A model generated the notes under the pieces. It worked only from the letters and a program-made list of their open reading frames with translations. It was not told the origin of the DNA and ran no database searches. A program made the translations under genes and the position numbers. Positions 51,201-58,290 of a DNA stretch of 64,000 nt are shown here, one piece after another; within the stretch, counting starts at the first letter, position 1, and every line of letters starts with the position of its first letter. This DNA is from Diorhabda sublineata. Its lineage: Eukaryota > Arthropoda > Insecta > Coleoptera > Chrysomelidae. The stretch spans positions 34,177,653-34,241,652 of the forward strand of contig NC_079478.1 in assembly GCF_026230105.1 (NCBI RefSeq), read 5' to 3'.

Positions 51201-54200
51201 TCGCCGAAACTAAACCAATACAAAACGGCGTGGAACCCTCCGTAGTTCAACCGACGCCTATCCCGGGTACGGTACCATCATCTCAACCGACAACTCAATC
51301 GGATAACATTCCCGTCGCTGTTACGGCCGAAGAAGTTAAAGAAAGGTGTCCGCCGAAAGCGATGGTCAAACCCCAAGTGCTTACGCACGTTATCGAAGAT
51401 TTCGTTATACAAGAATCGTCGGAACCGTTTCCGGTTATCAGAAGTAGTCTCATCGGTGATATTAAACCGACACAATCTTCCAATGATAAAGAAACAGACG
51501 AACCGCCAAGTGAGTATGTCATTGAAAGACATGTTTGAGATGAGTAATTTTAATTTCTTCTGGTCAAGGTTAAGACAACTGTCAAATATTTAGGTTTTTC
51601 TCTTCTTCTGACATTCACTAATGGGAGTGATGTCGTAAAAATTATTTATTATTAAGTTTTTGGGGTACAACATGATCCCCTTCAAAGTAATTTCCTTCCA
51701 CACTAATATTTTCCTCGTCATAGTTGACTGAATGTCTTTAATCGATTCAAAATTTACGACGTTTTTGATTTTGGGGTAAAGAAAGAAATTTTAAAGCGAT
51801 AAATCCGGCGAATAGGGTGGCTGTGATACTACTAGAATCTTTCTAGAAGTTAAAAACTTCGTCATTCTGAAGGCGCAACGACAAGATTTATTGTGAAGCA
51901 CCAACCAATTGATACGAAGTTGGGACGCACTCTATTGGCCCTTTTTCGAAGTATATTATACAATACAATACGCGATATAATACTTGTTTCACGATGGAAC
52001 GAATTCACGGTGGATTGCTCCATGGTTATCAAAGAAGCAGATGAGTTTCATTTTAATTTTCGACTTGCTTGCGCCACATTTTTTTGGTTTTGGATCATTT
52101 GGTGTTTGCTACTGTTAACAATACTTGATTCACGATGGAACTAACTTCTTATGGACCACCACACGGTTTAAAAAGAAGCAGATGAGTTTCGTTTAAATTT
52201 TCGACTTGTTCGTGCCACAATTTGTTACAACGAACACTTTATGGACCATTGAAGAAACAGAAGGGTTCCGTTTTCACTTTTGACTTGCTTGCGCCACATT
52301 TTTTTGATCTTGGATCATTTGGTGTTTGCTACTGTGGATAATACTTGATTCACGATGGAACGAAGTTCTTATGGACCACCCCACGGTTATCAAAGAAGCA
52401 GATGAGTTTCGTTTTAACTTTCGACTTGCTGGAGCCATATTTTTTAGGTCTTGAATCATCTGGCGTTCGCCATTATTGACTCTGACGTTGCGATCCAGGG
52501 TCGTACTAAAACAAAAACAAGTTTTTTGGTTCCAGTATTGCACTAGGTTCATTTAGTTTGTTTGCTATCATTCTAACCGATGATTTTGGTCGGATTAGGG
52601 CACTTACAAGCCGCGCGTTTGTGTTTGATCGGTTTCCTTCCTCTTGAATCGTCTTCTACGCTTTCACCGTTTTCCTTGAACGTTTCATAACAACGTGTAT
52701 AGCCGATAAAACCATCACCAAACATTTTTAATACTTCACCGCTACCAAGTTGGAATTTATGGAACCTTTGGTGAACAAACTAGCTTTACAATTACACTGT
52801 CTGACGCGCATTTCGATAACCAAGTTATCGTCTTCGGGGACTGAAGGTAAACTCAGTTTACTCTCTGAAGACGATAACTTTGCTACCGAAACGAGTGTCA
52901 GCAGTGTAATTGTGAATGTTGACAGTGTTTTAGTTGACGAATCGCTCAAAATTTGATCGCTACGTGTTGCACGAAATTCACACACAAATAGACAGAGCAA
53001 TGTTGCCACATTATGCTGTAGAATTTTCGTTGTTCCTGGATTACCACAAGCTCGAACTAAAAAATCAAACGGAACGTTAAAACTGGGACATCCTTTACAT
53101 CTGATCGGTAATCCGCGTCATTCGTAAACACAAACAGTCGTTCAAATATTTAATATACTCGTCATGACCTTCCCGATATCGATTTTCGTATTTTAACGTA
53201 TTTATTTTATTCCTCATTAGGAAAGAAAAGAGCTTCGTCTCCATTTAATGTTAGTTCGGGAGGAAAAGGCGATATGGCTAAATGCGAAGCATGCGGTATC
53301 GTCGATCTCAAGGCCAAGTTCAAAAAGAATAAGAGATTTTGCTCCGTCGCTTGTTCCAAAAGGTAGGATTTCATTTATTCTTTCTTTTTTTATTATTTAT
53401 TCCGATACAATATTTTCGACAATCAGATGTTTTATTTACAAAAAAAAACTCCAAAACTATTTGAAAATGTTTTGTTAATGTCTGTAGTCGTTCTCTAGGT
53501 GGCGCACTTTATTACCCACTCACTGTATACTCAATTTAGACTTTAATTCGTTAATTTAAAGTTAGGTTAGGTTTAACTGAAAATAATACTTTTATATTCA
53601 AGCCTACAATGTTCATCATCAGTCAAATCTATGTGCAAATTCTTCCCTTACATCGATCAGTATCTTGCTACTCCTATATTTTATAGGTAGGAGGTACATA
53701 GAAACGATCTTTTATTAACCTCCAAAGAAAACAAACCATGAAAAATAAGCTATTAGACCTTTTTGGGGTCAATCCAGTGACGTAAAACCATATTTAGATA
53801 AGCCAGCGAAGTGGTGTACCGTCTAACTGATAACTGAAGCTCTTCGGCTCATCTTCTTTTAACTAAAGAAAGAACCATGGTCATGGAACATCAAAACAAC
53901 TACCAATTATAGTTACTTTACCAAAACAGAAAGGTTCATGTACTTTCCGATGGGTTATGGCTCAAAAAACGTTCAATTTAGGGCAGTTTCCTCATATCTT
54001 CAAAGTAGGAATATCACCTGTCCACTAAAGTGGATTATCGAAGGTTATGTTAGTACATAACCATGGTCTATAGATTTTAGTGTCTTCGCAAAGGATAAGG
54101 ACCTAGTAGATGTGACTATACAACTCTCCAAATAATAATTACAGGTATTGCTAATTCAAGAAAGGATTTCTTTGGAGACAAGATTCTTGTACAAACTCAA

Positions 54201-55535
54201 TGGTTTTTTGGTCCTCATCTTTCCTTTACAACTTCATTATGCCATCTCTGGAGGTTATTATCACCTGGTGATTCAGTGAATGATAGTTTGTTTATATATC
54301 TTGGTCTGTAGATTAGGGAGCCTTCTCAAACGATAAGAATATAGTTGTAGACCTCACTATACAACTCTTCAAAGAAAAGGATACCTTCCGATACAAGTTC
54401 CTTGTATAAACTCAATGGTTTTTTGGTCTTCACATCCTTTTCCCTTTAGGAACTTATGATACCATCTACAGAGGTTATTAACACTTGGAAGTCATAACCT
54501 AACTTTGTACAGTTACTACATATTCTGTTTTTACAGACTTTCAATTACAATAATTTATTTTATTAAATTTAAAGTAATAAAAATATTAAATAATAATTAA
54601 AGTTTCCTCGTTGAGTTGAGTCAATTTGTTTTGTCGGTGTCCTGTAATTTGCTGTAGTCGTCGATAGGGATTCTTCTTCTCCATTCAATACTCCTCCAAA
54701 GTATTGAGTCTTTTTTTTTCATGTGGATCTACTAAAAGCCTCCCCCTTACCTATTAATTGAAACTTATGATACAAAACTTAACTGGTGGTTGTGTTTATA
54801 TTAAATGATCCAGAAATTTAAACCAAGTTTTTTTATATGTATTTCAGTGGGAAGTATAAAGGCGACGATAAAAAGAAATGGGATAAAGATGGTATGGAAG
54901 TTGATACGGAATCTGGAGCTTCAGGTGCTGAAAGTAGTCTCAGTCCCTCAGCCGTTGAAGATGAAACACCGAAAGTGGATCCCATCAGATGGACTGTAAG
55001 TATTTTTTTCTTCATCTATTTTTGTCATCAACAAAATTTGTTAAAAACCATTGTAAAGGTATATCTAGAATAGTTGGGTTAGGTATAATTTTTTTACAGA
55101 ATTTAAGAAGGAAAATGAAGATTTGTTCACAAGATTATTTATTCAAAATTAATGTTTTTAATGTTTTTCTGTCAATTTATTTTCCCCCAATGTTTTTTTT
55201 TCGAATATGCTTCAAATATAGTCCAGGATATATGATATAGGCGAAGGACAAGTTATAGGGTGGAAGCAATATAACCTAACTTATATAGAATCGTTTTTAT
55301 GTCTTTTTTTTTTATTTTTTAGGTTCAAGAAGTTTTCGAATTCATTAAAAACCTTCCCGGTTGTTCCGATTATGCGGAAGACTTTTTAAGAGAAGAAATC
55401 GACGGTCAGGCTCTCATGCTCCTTAAAGAAGACCATCTGATGACAGCGATGGCCATGAAACTTGGACCGGCTCTTAAACTCGTCGCGAAAATCGACGATA
55501 TGAGAATCGATAAGGAGCCGCCTAAACAAACGTAA
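32320..55535 (+). CDS. ph: polyhomeotic: Polycomb PRC1 subunit, spliced over 15 confident exons
   Basis: Polyhomeotic is the SAM-domain subunit of Polycomb repressive complex 1, which binds nuclear chromatin and keeps developmental genes silent; its SAM domain polymerises to cluster target loci. Exons: 32320-32645, 34453-34701, 35555-35916, 37268-37528, 40027-40173, 42311-42527, 44119-44291, 44571-44737, 44809-45080, 46882-47093, 49105-49381, 51162-51509, 53221-53362, 54848-54995, 55323-55535. All junctions are GT-AG and phases agree throughout. The order of blocks follows Drosophila Ph: LQCLETLAQKAGI, VIAKPFQGNQ, CVQVSQ, RPASSVSTQT, KMLVMSTNG, HD1, FCS finger, SAM. Confident exons give 1171 codons; the candidate exon at 17108 would bring the protein to 1226 residues, shorter than the roughly 1600-residue fly protein mainly through shorter Gln and Ser/Thr tracts. 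One gene is seen, not the tandem pair of Drosophila. Confidence 0.95.
34453..34701 (+). CDS. ph: ph exon with (Ala-Gln)n tract
   Basis: Acceptor ttttatctag|gacaattg, donor aaattcag|gtgaga. After GQLTITMSDLNKQQMDAN the exon encodes a perfect alternating Ala-Gln run (34506-34592, 29 residues). Poly-Gln stretches and QSPHMQQVTVGNS follow. The phase (1 in, 1 out) links it to both neighbours. The alternating tract is written with mixed codons (gcg, gct, gca; cag, caa). Confidence 0.93.
34702..35554. other. ph intron, nothing recognised
   Basis: About 850 bp between two ph exons. No element, repeat or second gene is supported. The overlapping frames at 34842-35042 (minus) and 34918-35106 (plus) are incidental. 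Confidence 0.5.
35555..35916 (+). CDS. ph: ph exon, Gln-rich region with SADWSHGRAVQVIQQP
   Basis: Acceptor tcgttttgcag|gtgccc, donor cacaaattcag|gttaat. It encodes a Gln-rich segment containing TTITTMSPLQQSQA and then LSADWSHGRAVQVIQQP. The latter corresponds to the Drosophila block with DWTQGRTVQLMQ. The end, NPQIQ, continues in the next exon with VIAKPFQG. Confidence 0.95.
36115..36990. repeat. 355-bp tandem duplication made of about 177-bp subunits in a ph intron
   Basis: The block aaaccaaacaccagtcatca at 36221 recurs at 36576 with the following sequence nearly unchanged, a 355-bp direct repeat. Each copy consists of two diverged halves sharing ttcttcaagttt, ttttttcattttcact and aacaacactaccgaaggttt, so about five subunits of about 177 bp lie in a row. 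The 355-bp copies are far more alike than the halves, so the duplication of the pair is recent. Confidence 0.9.
37268..37528 (+). CDS. ph: ph exon with VIAKPFQGNQ block
   Basis: Acceptor tctattataacag|gtaatagc, donor atgcataag|gtaagt. VIAKPFQGNQLAPHMITTAQ aligns with the Drosophila Ph block containing VITAGKPFQGN. QTLVFSQLGVISSQPNILPN matches the fly stretch with TVLFSPMNVISPQ. Phase 0 on both sides. Confidence 0.95.
37529..37816. other. ph intron start, nothing recognised
   Basis: AT-rich intron sequence up to the hairpin and TIR element; no feature is supported. Confidence 0.4.
37817..37843. repeat. Perfect 13-bp-arm hairpin
   Basis: atctaaacttgat, one a, then atcaagtttagat: a perfect 13-bp inverted repeat with a one-base spacer, directly abutting the left end of the TIR element that follows. 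Confidence 0.9.
37844..38273. mobile_element. MITE-like element with terminal inverted repeats
   Basis: The left end attttaattaaaacacccta (37844) and the reverse complement of the right end, attttcaattaaacacccta (38273 inward), agree over about 27 bases. The interior is AT-rich and non-coding, and contains accaccctgtatgat at about 37917. The total length of about 430 bp fits a MITE. The aacaccctatata end resembles tatagggtgtttcaa near 24663. Confidence 0.65.
38274..39290. other. ph intron, possible 5' part of a LINE relic
   Basis: AT-rich to about 38690, with a cctaacctaacc motif near 38423. From about 38700 composition is more even and may belong to the degenerate LINE identified just to the right. 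The 84-codon minus-strand frame at 39061-39315 has no motif that I recognise. Confidence 0.35.
39290..39760 (-). pseudogene. R1/TRAS-like LINE fragment in a ph intron
   Basis: On the minus strand the order is VKYLGITFDNNLVWNKHV (near 39690), ITGAMKTCPIRALVI (near 39540) and KFYTDCSKTTMKAN (near 39415). These are, in the expected order, the post-catalytic reverse transcriptase block VKYLGV-FD--L-W--H, the ITGAM-T-P--AL signature and the start of the RNase H domain (YTDGSK) of R1-clade LINEs. Stops and frameshifts separate them. Orientation is opposite to ph. The element's limits are unclear. Confidence 0.75.
40027..40173 (+). CDS. ph: ph exon with QKVASSTSAV and CVQVSQ blocks
   Basis: Acceptor ttgtccatag|gtgatggg, donor tcgattcaa|gtaagc; 49 codons, phase 0 on both sides. 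VQMQKVASSTSAVAQTQQQG followed by QCVQVSQALIGTQPTAQIIN matches the fly stretch with KVTTTSSAVQ and QCVQVSQ. Too short for ATG-based detection, but fixed by splice sites, phase and homology. Confidence 0.92.
40174..40540. other. ph intron start, nothing recognised
   Basis: AT-rich intron sequence with no recognised element. Confidence 0.4.
40540..41760. repeat. Degenerate minisatellite in a ph intron, period near 100-115 bp
   Basis: The phrase aactcaaaatgtctttaaat followed by atattagaatcactcaaaa recurs with many changes near 40630, 40825, 41180, 41390, 41495, 41600 and 41710. The intervals are filled by aactcaaaattactggaaat-type modules. A separate copy lies at about 42830-42915 in the next intron. 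The array is old and its copies are strongly diverged. Confidence 0.8.
42245..42287. repeat. (TA)n microsatellite
   Basis: Alternating t and a with single c interruptions, about 25 bases before the acceptor of the following ph exon. Confidence 0.93.
42311..42527 (+). CDS. ph: ph exon with FIRGTQADGTPGAGMFIQQ block
   Basis: Acceptor tatttttccag|cagagcgg (an alternative three bases later would drop one Gln), donor caaaatc|gtaagc. It encodes FAAPWQFTAANGLQQVW and NPIFIRGTQADGTPGAGMF. These correspond to the fly Ph segment with QIPWFLQNAAGLQPFGPNQ and the following ILRNQPDGTQGMFIQQ. Leaves one base of a split codon. Confidence 0.95.
43080..43830. repeat. Dispersed intronic repeat with HSE-like core (copies in two ph introns)
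   Basis: A core like caatctagaacatttcagaatgttcgataac occurs near 43108, 43381, 43574 and 43800. Further copies lie in a later ph intron near 45661 and 46035, with a weaker one near 45490. Flanks are partly shared (tggtactctcttgaatcagt upstream, then attatataggttac-like sequence). The core contains agaatgttcg, a perfect GAAnnTTC pair, with further GAA and TTC boxes at slightly wrong spacing. Confidence 0.75.
44119..44291 (+). CDS. ph: ph exon with RPASSVSTQT block
   Basis: Acceptor tttatttcag|agactata, donor caaactcca|gtgagt. The sequence runs TIATQGTVQQISKPRPANEN and ends NIRPASSVSTQTIGAQTP. RPASSVSTQT is identical to the fly Ph motif. Phase 1 in, 0 out. Confidence 0.95.
44571..44737 (+). 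CDS. ph: ph exon ending in a poly-Gln run
   Basis: Acceptor tttcatctag|gcttcaat, donor ggaaataa|gtgagt. It encodes MGGKQVAKIRTKAPQIRTS and a run of Gln before HHIVGN. The exon leaves two bases (aa) that the next exon completes to Lys, giving NKMLVMSTNG. Confidence 0.93.
44809..45080 (+). CDS. ph: ph exon with KMLVMSTNG block and Gln-rich tail
   Basis: Acceptor acattttcag|gatgttag, donor cctatgatga|gtaagc. MLVMSTNGMTMTPGSPMTAE matches fly NKMVVMSTTGTPITLQNGQ. The remainder is almost entirely Gln-rich (QQQAVIMQQQMQQQAMQQYQ). The intron before it is only 71 bp. The Leu-rich frame on the other strand is the shadow of the Gln codons. Confidence 0.95.
45081..46881. other. ph intron with further HSE-like repeat copies
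   Basis: About 1.8 kb. It contains copies of the HSE-like repeat (near 45661 and 46035, weaker near 45490) with their shared flanks. Otherwise nothing is recognised. Confidence 0.55.
46882..47093 (+). CDS. ph: ph exon, Gln/Met-rich
   Basis: Acceptor tttttttttag|tccaaacg, donor ttgcaacag|gtgatt. Begins IQTIPTIPSQQLQMAGDRPI; the remainder is Gln- and Met-rich. No domain. Inclusion rests on splice sites, phase (1 in, 0 out) and composition. Confidence 0.88.
47094..49104. repeat. ph intron with telomere-like motifs and a diverged direct repeat
   Basis: TTAGG/CCTAA motifs occur near 47316, 48420, 48503, 48711 and 48755. A diverged direct repeat is seen: aacatactaaaattttaatg ... aggtactttttgtcgtttga (about 48463-48541) and aacatacgaaaattctaacg ... 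aggtactttttctcatttga (about 48725-48790), with a third partial copy near 48908. No gene is recognised. Confidence 0.65.
49105..49381 (+). CDS. ph: ph exon, Gln/Ser/Pro-rich
   Basis: Acceptor ttattgtag|ttacaaca, donor acagttgatg|gtaagt. It encodes MAPPGTIIGQIQTSPAQQSS, ATQQIAITQPQQVHLPPAV and then an acidic Ser/Asn-rich end. Phase 0 in, 1 out. It sits in the part of the protein that is Ser/Thr-rich and poorly conserved in flies. Confidence 0.88.
49382..51161. other. ph intron, nothing recognised
   Basis: About 1.8 kb without a recognised element. An 81-codon minus-strand frame (50662-50907) and the mixed-composition stretch 50460-50900 may come from an unidentified transposon, but no motif supports this. 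Confidence 0.4.
51162..51509 (+). CDS. ph: ph exon carrying the HD1 motif
   Basis: Acceptor tatattccag|ctacttct, donor gaaccgccaa|gtgagt. The C-terminal half encodes KERCPPKAMVKPQVLTHVIE followed by DFVIQESSEPFPVIRSS. This is the HD1 homology region shared by fly Ph (PKAMIKPNVLTHVIDGFIIQ) and vertebrate PHC proteins. It ends DEPP, followed across the splice by RKKRAS, as in the fly protein where DEPPKKK stands. Confidence 0.97.
51640..52770 (-). pseudogene. Degenerate mariner with an internally amplified segment
   Basis: On the minus strand the N-terminal helix-turn-helix region is recognisable as GYTRCYETFKENGESVEDDS followed by RGRKP (about 52740-52640). The C-terminal part reads AFRMTKFLTSRKILVVSQPP and then YSPDLSL, stop, NFFLYPKIKNVVNFESIKD (about 51870-51730). 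Between them, KSKIKMKLICFFDNHGAIHR followed by EFVPS (near 52070-51996) matches the family block with KVKTMLICFFD--GIVH-EFVP. Diverged copies of the DNA encoding this middle block recur near 52200, 52280 and 52420, on both sides of recognisable spacer. The third catalytic Asp is lost at the stop. It lies antisense in the intron between the HD1 and FCS-finger exons. Confidence 0.8.
52787..52914. repeat. Imperfect 128-bp palindrome
   Basis: The left arm caattacactgtctgacgcg ... ttatcgtcttcgg pairs with the right arm ctctgaagacgataactttg ... tgtcagcagtgtaattg. The centre is the perfect palindrome taaactcagttta (52848-52860). Arms agree at roughly 80 percent. The frames on both strands (52750-52956 plus, 52728-53009 minus) read nearly the same Ser-rich peptide because of the symmetry. 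It abuts the start of the mariner relic. Confidence 0.85.
53221..53362 (+). CDS. ph: ph exon carrying the FCS zinc finger
   Basis: Acceptor attcctcattag|gaaagaaa, donor tccaaaag|gtagga. RKKRAS (a basic, possible nuclear-localisation stretch) is followed by KCEACGIVDLKAKFKKNKRF and CSVACSKR. The four Cys (CxxC then CxxxC) are the zinc ligands of the FCS finger of Ph/PHC and MBT-type Polycomb proteins, a nucleic-acid-binding module. Phase 1 in, 2 out. Confidence 0.97.
53363..54847. other. ph intron, nothing certain
   Basis: About 1.5 kb. There is a gttaggttaggtttaac motif near 53562. Two loosely similar stretches (about 54030-54190 and 54290-54430, sharing caaactcaatggttttttgg and ataaccatggtctatagatt-like phrases) show an old local duplication. 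No gene is recognised. Confidence 0.45.
54848..54995 (+). CDS. ph: ph exon leading into the SAM domain
   Basis: Acceptor gtatttcag|tgggaagt, donor agatggact|gtaagt. The Lys-rich start SGKYKGDDKKKWDKDGM gives way to a Ser/Glu-rich linker. The final residues PKVDPIRWT form the beginning of the SAM domain, where Trp-Thr/Ser-Val is typical; the domain is split by the following intron. Confidence 0.94.
55323..55535 (+). CDS. ph: ph last exon: SAM domain and stop
   Basis: Acceptor tattttttag|gttcaaga; stop taa at 55533-55535. VQEVFEFIKNLPGCSDYAED, FLREEIDGQALMLLKEDHLM and TAMAMKLGPALKLVAKIDDM form the SAM domain, closely following the fly sequence (FIRELPGCQDYVDDF, EIDGQALLRLKEKHL, MGMKLGPALKI). 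IDGQALLLL and MKLGPALKI are the signature stretches of the polymerising Ph/PHC SAM. The protein ends shortly after, at KEPPKQT, as in other Ph proteins. Confidence 0.98.
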   Translation, partial: VQEVFEFIKNLPGCSDYAEDFLREEIDGQALMLLKEDHLMTAMAMKLGPALKLVAKIDDMRIDKEPPKQT

Positions 55536-56300
55536 ATTTCGTTGGAAAATATTTATAGAGTTGTTGAATAGTTTAAGGGATCGAATAATGTTTCCGTACT
55601 TTCATTTGTATCCATGGGTTACTAGACACCTTAAAAATATTCCGACCAAATATGATATCTCAATTTTAGTATTTTTTATTTTTCTCTCAGTCTAATAGAA
55701 AAAAAGTCATACCTCGTAATTACTTGGTTGTATAGGAAAATGTTCTTGAAGGATTTTGTAGGAAATTTGATGCTTTACAAAGAAGGAATCTTATATTTTT
55801 TCCTAAACCTCACCGTTTGAATGATATTTAAGATTTAAGTTTGTTATTTTGAGACAAATTCCATTTTTGTTTATGAATTTTAAAATTCGATGATAAATGA
55901 CGTACAACAAAATACGAAATATGAATTTTTATAGGAATTTAACTGCTCTATAAGAATGGCATCCTATGATTTGGTGATTAAATTAAACGTTCAAAAGATA
56001 TTCATCATCAAACTTTCATGTATACTGATTTTAAAAGTTTCTTATTATATAATCGAAAAATTGTAATTTATAACCTAATTAATCTCTATCTGAAACCTTC
56101 AAGTGCTTCTTCTGCCACTTTTGGCAATGTTTTGGCAGCCTATCTCACAAGAAGCATCAATTACCACGTTCAGATATTAAATGAAAAATTGGGATGCCAT
56201 GATGTACCTTTCAACTTGTAATTTTTTCATTTCTATTTAATTCCTGTTTGTTATTACCAGTACTTATGTTTTGGATCCTATTAGTCTCGAATTGAGTCCA
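55536..56300 (+). other. Probable ph 3' UTR
   Basis: AT-rich sequence directly after the ph stop codon, with no gene. The poly(A) site is not clear; candidates are the aataaa near 57519 or earlier variant signals, so the UTR may run through the following fold-back. Confidence 0.5.
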
Positions 56301-56339
56301 TACACCCATCCAAAATGAAATGCATCTCCTCCAGGTGCT

Positions 56340-58290
56340 TCTTCTGCCCCTTCTGATGATGTTTTAATTATCCATCTCGTCAGATAGTCCACAAAAGATA
56401 TAATAGAGCCTGAGGTAACCTTCAAGTGACTTTATATTCCATACTAAAGGATTCTGATGAAGAAGTAACTAGCTATTATACTACGTATCCTGGCATAATT
56501 AGGTGCTTCTTCTGTCAATGTTAATTCCAGCAGACCATCTTAGATGATGTTACTCAAAAGAGGATCCAGTACTGGGCCTTCAAGTGTCACTCTAGTGATT
56601 TTTTATTCGATCCTGGCACATTTAGGTGCTTCCTTTGTCAATGTTAATAGAGGCTGAGGTCGCCTTCCAGCTTATTTGGAATTTAATCAAATCTCAAAAT
56701 CAGTACTCATGGAAATGTGATGGTGAATATGGTGCCTAGCAGCCCGTGTCACTTGTTAGAAAATAATTGGCTTTTTTTGGGCCACTCTATTATCCTCTAT
56801 GGTATTTTATCATTAAATCCGGTTTGATTAGTGTATTTGGGGAGTGTTATAACCATCGGAGCTAGAATTTATGATGAAGTTCTTTCTTCTCATATGTTTT
56901 GAGCCACTTGTTTTTTTTTGGTACAATCTGTATGAGGATATTATATAAATTGAGCTTTGTGTGTGTTTTAAGTACACAATTGTGTATTGGAAATATTGTC
57001 CGGTCTTCTTTTTTGCAAAGTGGAGCGTTTTAAGTTTTTATTATTTTGATTTTTATTGTAAATAATTTAATTTATCGATTATTTCGTAAAGACTGCTGAT
57101 GAGGATCTATTATATTAACATTATAAACAAAAAGAAATTTTGTTATAGAAAGATTTAGTTTAAATAAGGACTGTAATTAACTATTCGATTTTTTAAAAAT
57201 AATCATCGCGCGTTCTTCATTATGTTAATATAAGTCATGTAAATATTTGTACATTTGGCATTTTATATTAAAATGGTTACACTAGTAGTTTTAACATTGT
57301 ACAGAAAAAACAAAAAAGTATATTAAGTTTATATTAGCAAATATCTTTGATGTGATCAAAGTAATAGGAATTTTTTTTTCGGTAAAAAGAAGGGAAACCT
57401 GTTATTTTCCCAAAATTGGATACTATATTTATTTAATCGTGCAATGTTCTCTTTTCCAAATTCGTCTAAGGTTATAATATGGATTAATTTGATATTTGTT
57501 ACTATACTGCCACTAATGATAATAAATTTGTAATTTGTATTGTTGTTTTATCATTTTATCAATAACCTCAATATAAGCAGCGCAAATATACTCTTGGAAA
57601 GGAACCAATACGGTTTCCAGAGACCCCACTTCGACTTCTATGCCATTGACTTCGTCGTCAACACAACTTGGAAGCGATCTCGGGAAGTAATGTCTCATGG
57701 TGACATTTGATCTAGAGAACTCCTTCAATGGATCGAGATAACACTCCACCACATAGGAAAAAATCTCGGGATGTCTGATAGTGATTTTTATTTGAAAAAC
57801 TTCTTCAACTCAACCAGATAAGTCTGGCATGATACTTACTTCATCAACAGAGTTGTCTAGTTTTATCCAGAGAACAATTTCATGGCGTTCAAAATCACTG
57901 GAGTGGCACTTGAAGGCTCAGTGCTAGGTCCTCTTTCAAGTAACATCATCTAAGTTGGCCTACTGGAAATAACATTACAAGAAGAAGCATCTGATTGCAC
58001 CAGGATACGTATAAAATACAGTAGCAAGTTACTTCGTCATCAGAATCTTTTATTATGATCCAGAGAACAATCCCATGGGATTAAAAATCGCTGGAGTGGT
58101 ACTTGAAGGCCCAGTACTAGATCCTCTTTCGAGTAACATCATATAAGATACATATAAAGTGCAGTAGCTAATTACTTCATCAGAATCCTTCAGTAAGAAA
58201 TATAAAGTCATTTGAAGGTTATCTAAGGCTCTCTTGTAACTTTTGTGGACTATCTGACGAGATGGACTGTTAAAACATTGCTAGAAGAGG
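56340..58290. repeat. 2-kb fold-back with a duplicated right arm
   Basis: The left arm (about 56340-56620) runs atctcgtcagatagtccaca ... aagaggatccagtactgggc ... cttcaagtgtcactctagtg. It recurs in reverse complement on the right as cactggagtggcacttgaag ... gtcctctttcaagtaacatc (about 57897-57950), again at about 58090-58145, and ends with gtggactatctgacgagatg (58244-58263). The left arm also contains internal repeats of ggtgcttcttctg(c/t)(c/a)a (about 56335, 56502, 56623). About 1.2 kb of AT-rich sequence lies between the arms. It is probably a fold-back transposon or old inverted duplication near the ph 3' end. Confidence 0.75.

Noticed and set aside
51278..51532. Two minus-strand frames across the HD1 exon
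   Set aside because: They are shadows of the conserved plus-strand ph coding sequence.
51996..52075. Idea that the repeated mariner segment contains a catalytic Asp (CFFD)
   Set aside because: In DD34D mariners the catalytic residues are in the T-DE-W, HDN and SPDLAPSDY blocks; the Asp in the WWD/FFD block is not one of them.
52728..53009. Open frames on both strands over the 128-bp palindrome
   Set aside because: Both frames follow from the inverted-repeat symmetry; no start context, splice partner or domain supports a gene.
32320..55535. A second ph copy, as in the Drosophila ph-p/ph-d pair
   Set aside because: Only one set of HD1, FCS and SAM exons is present in the window; no duplicated ph exon was seen.
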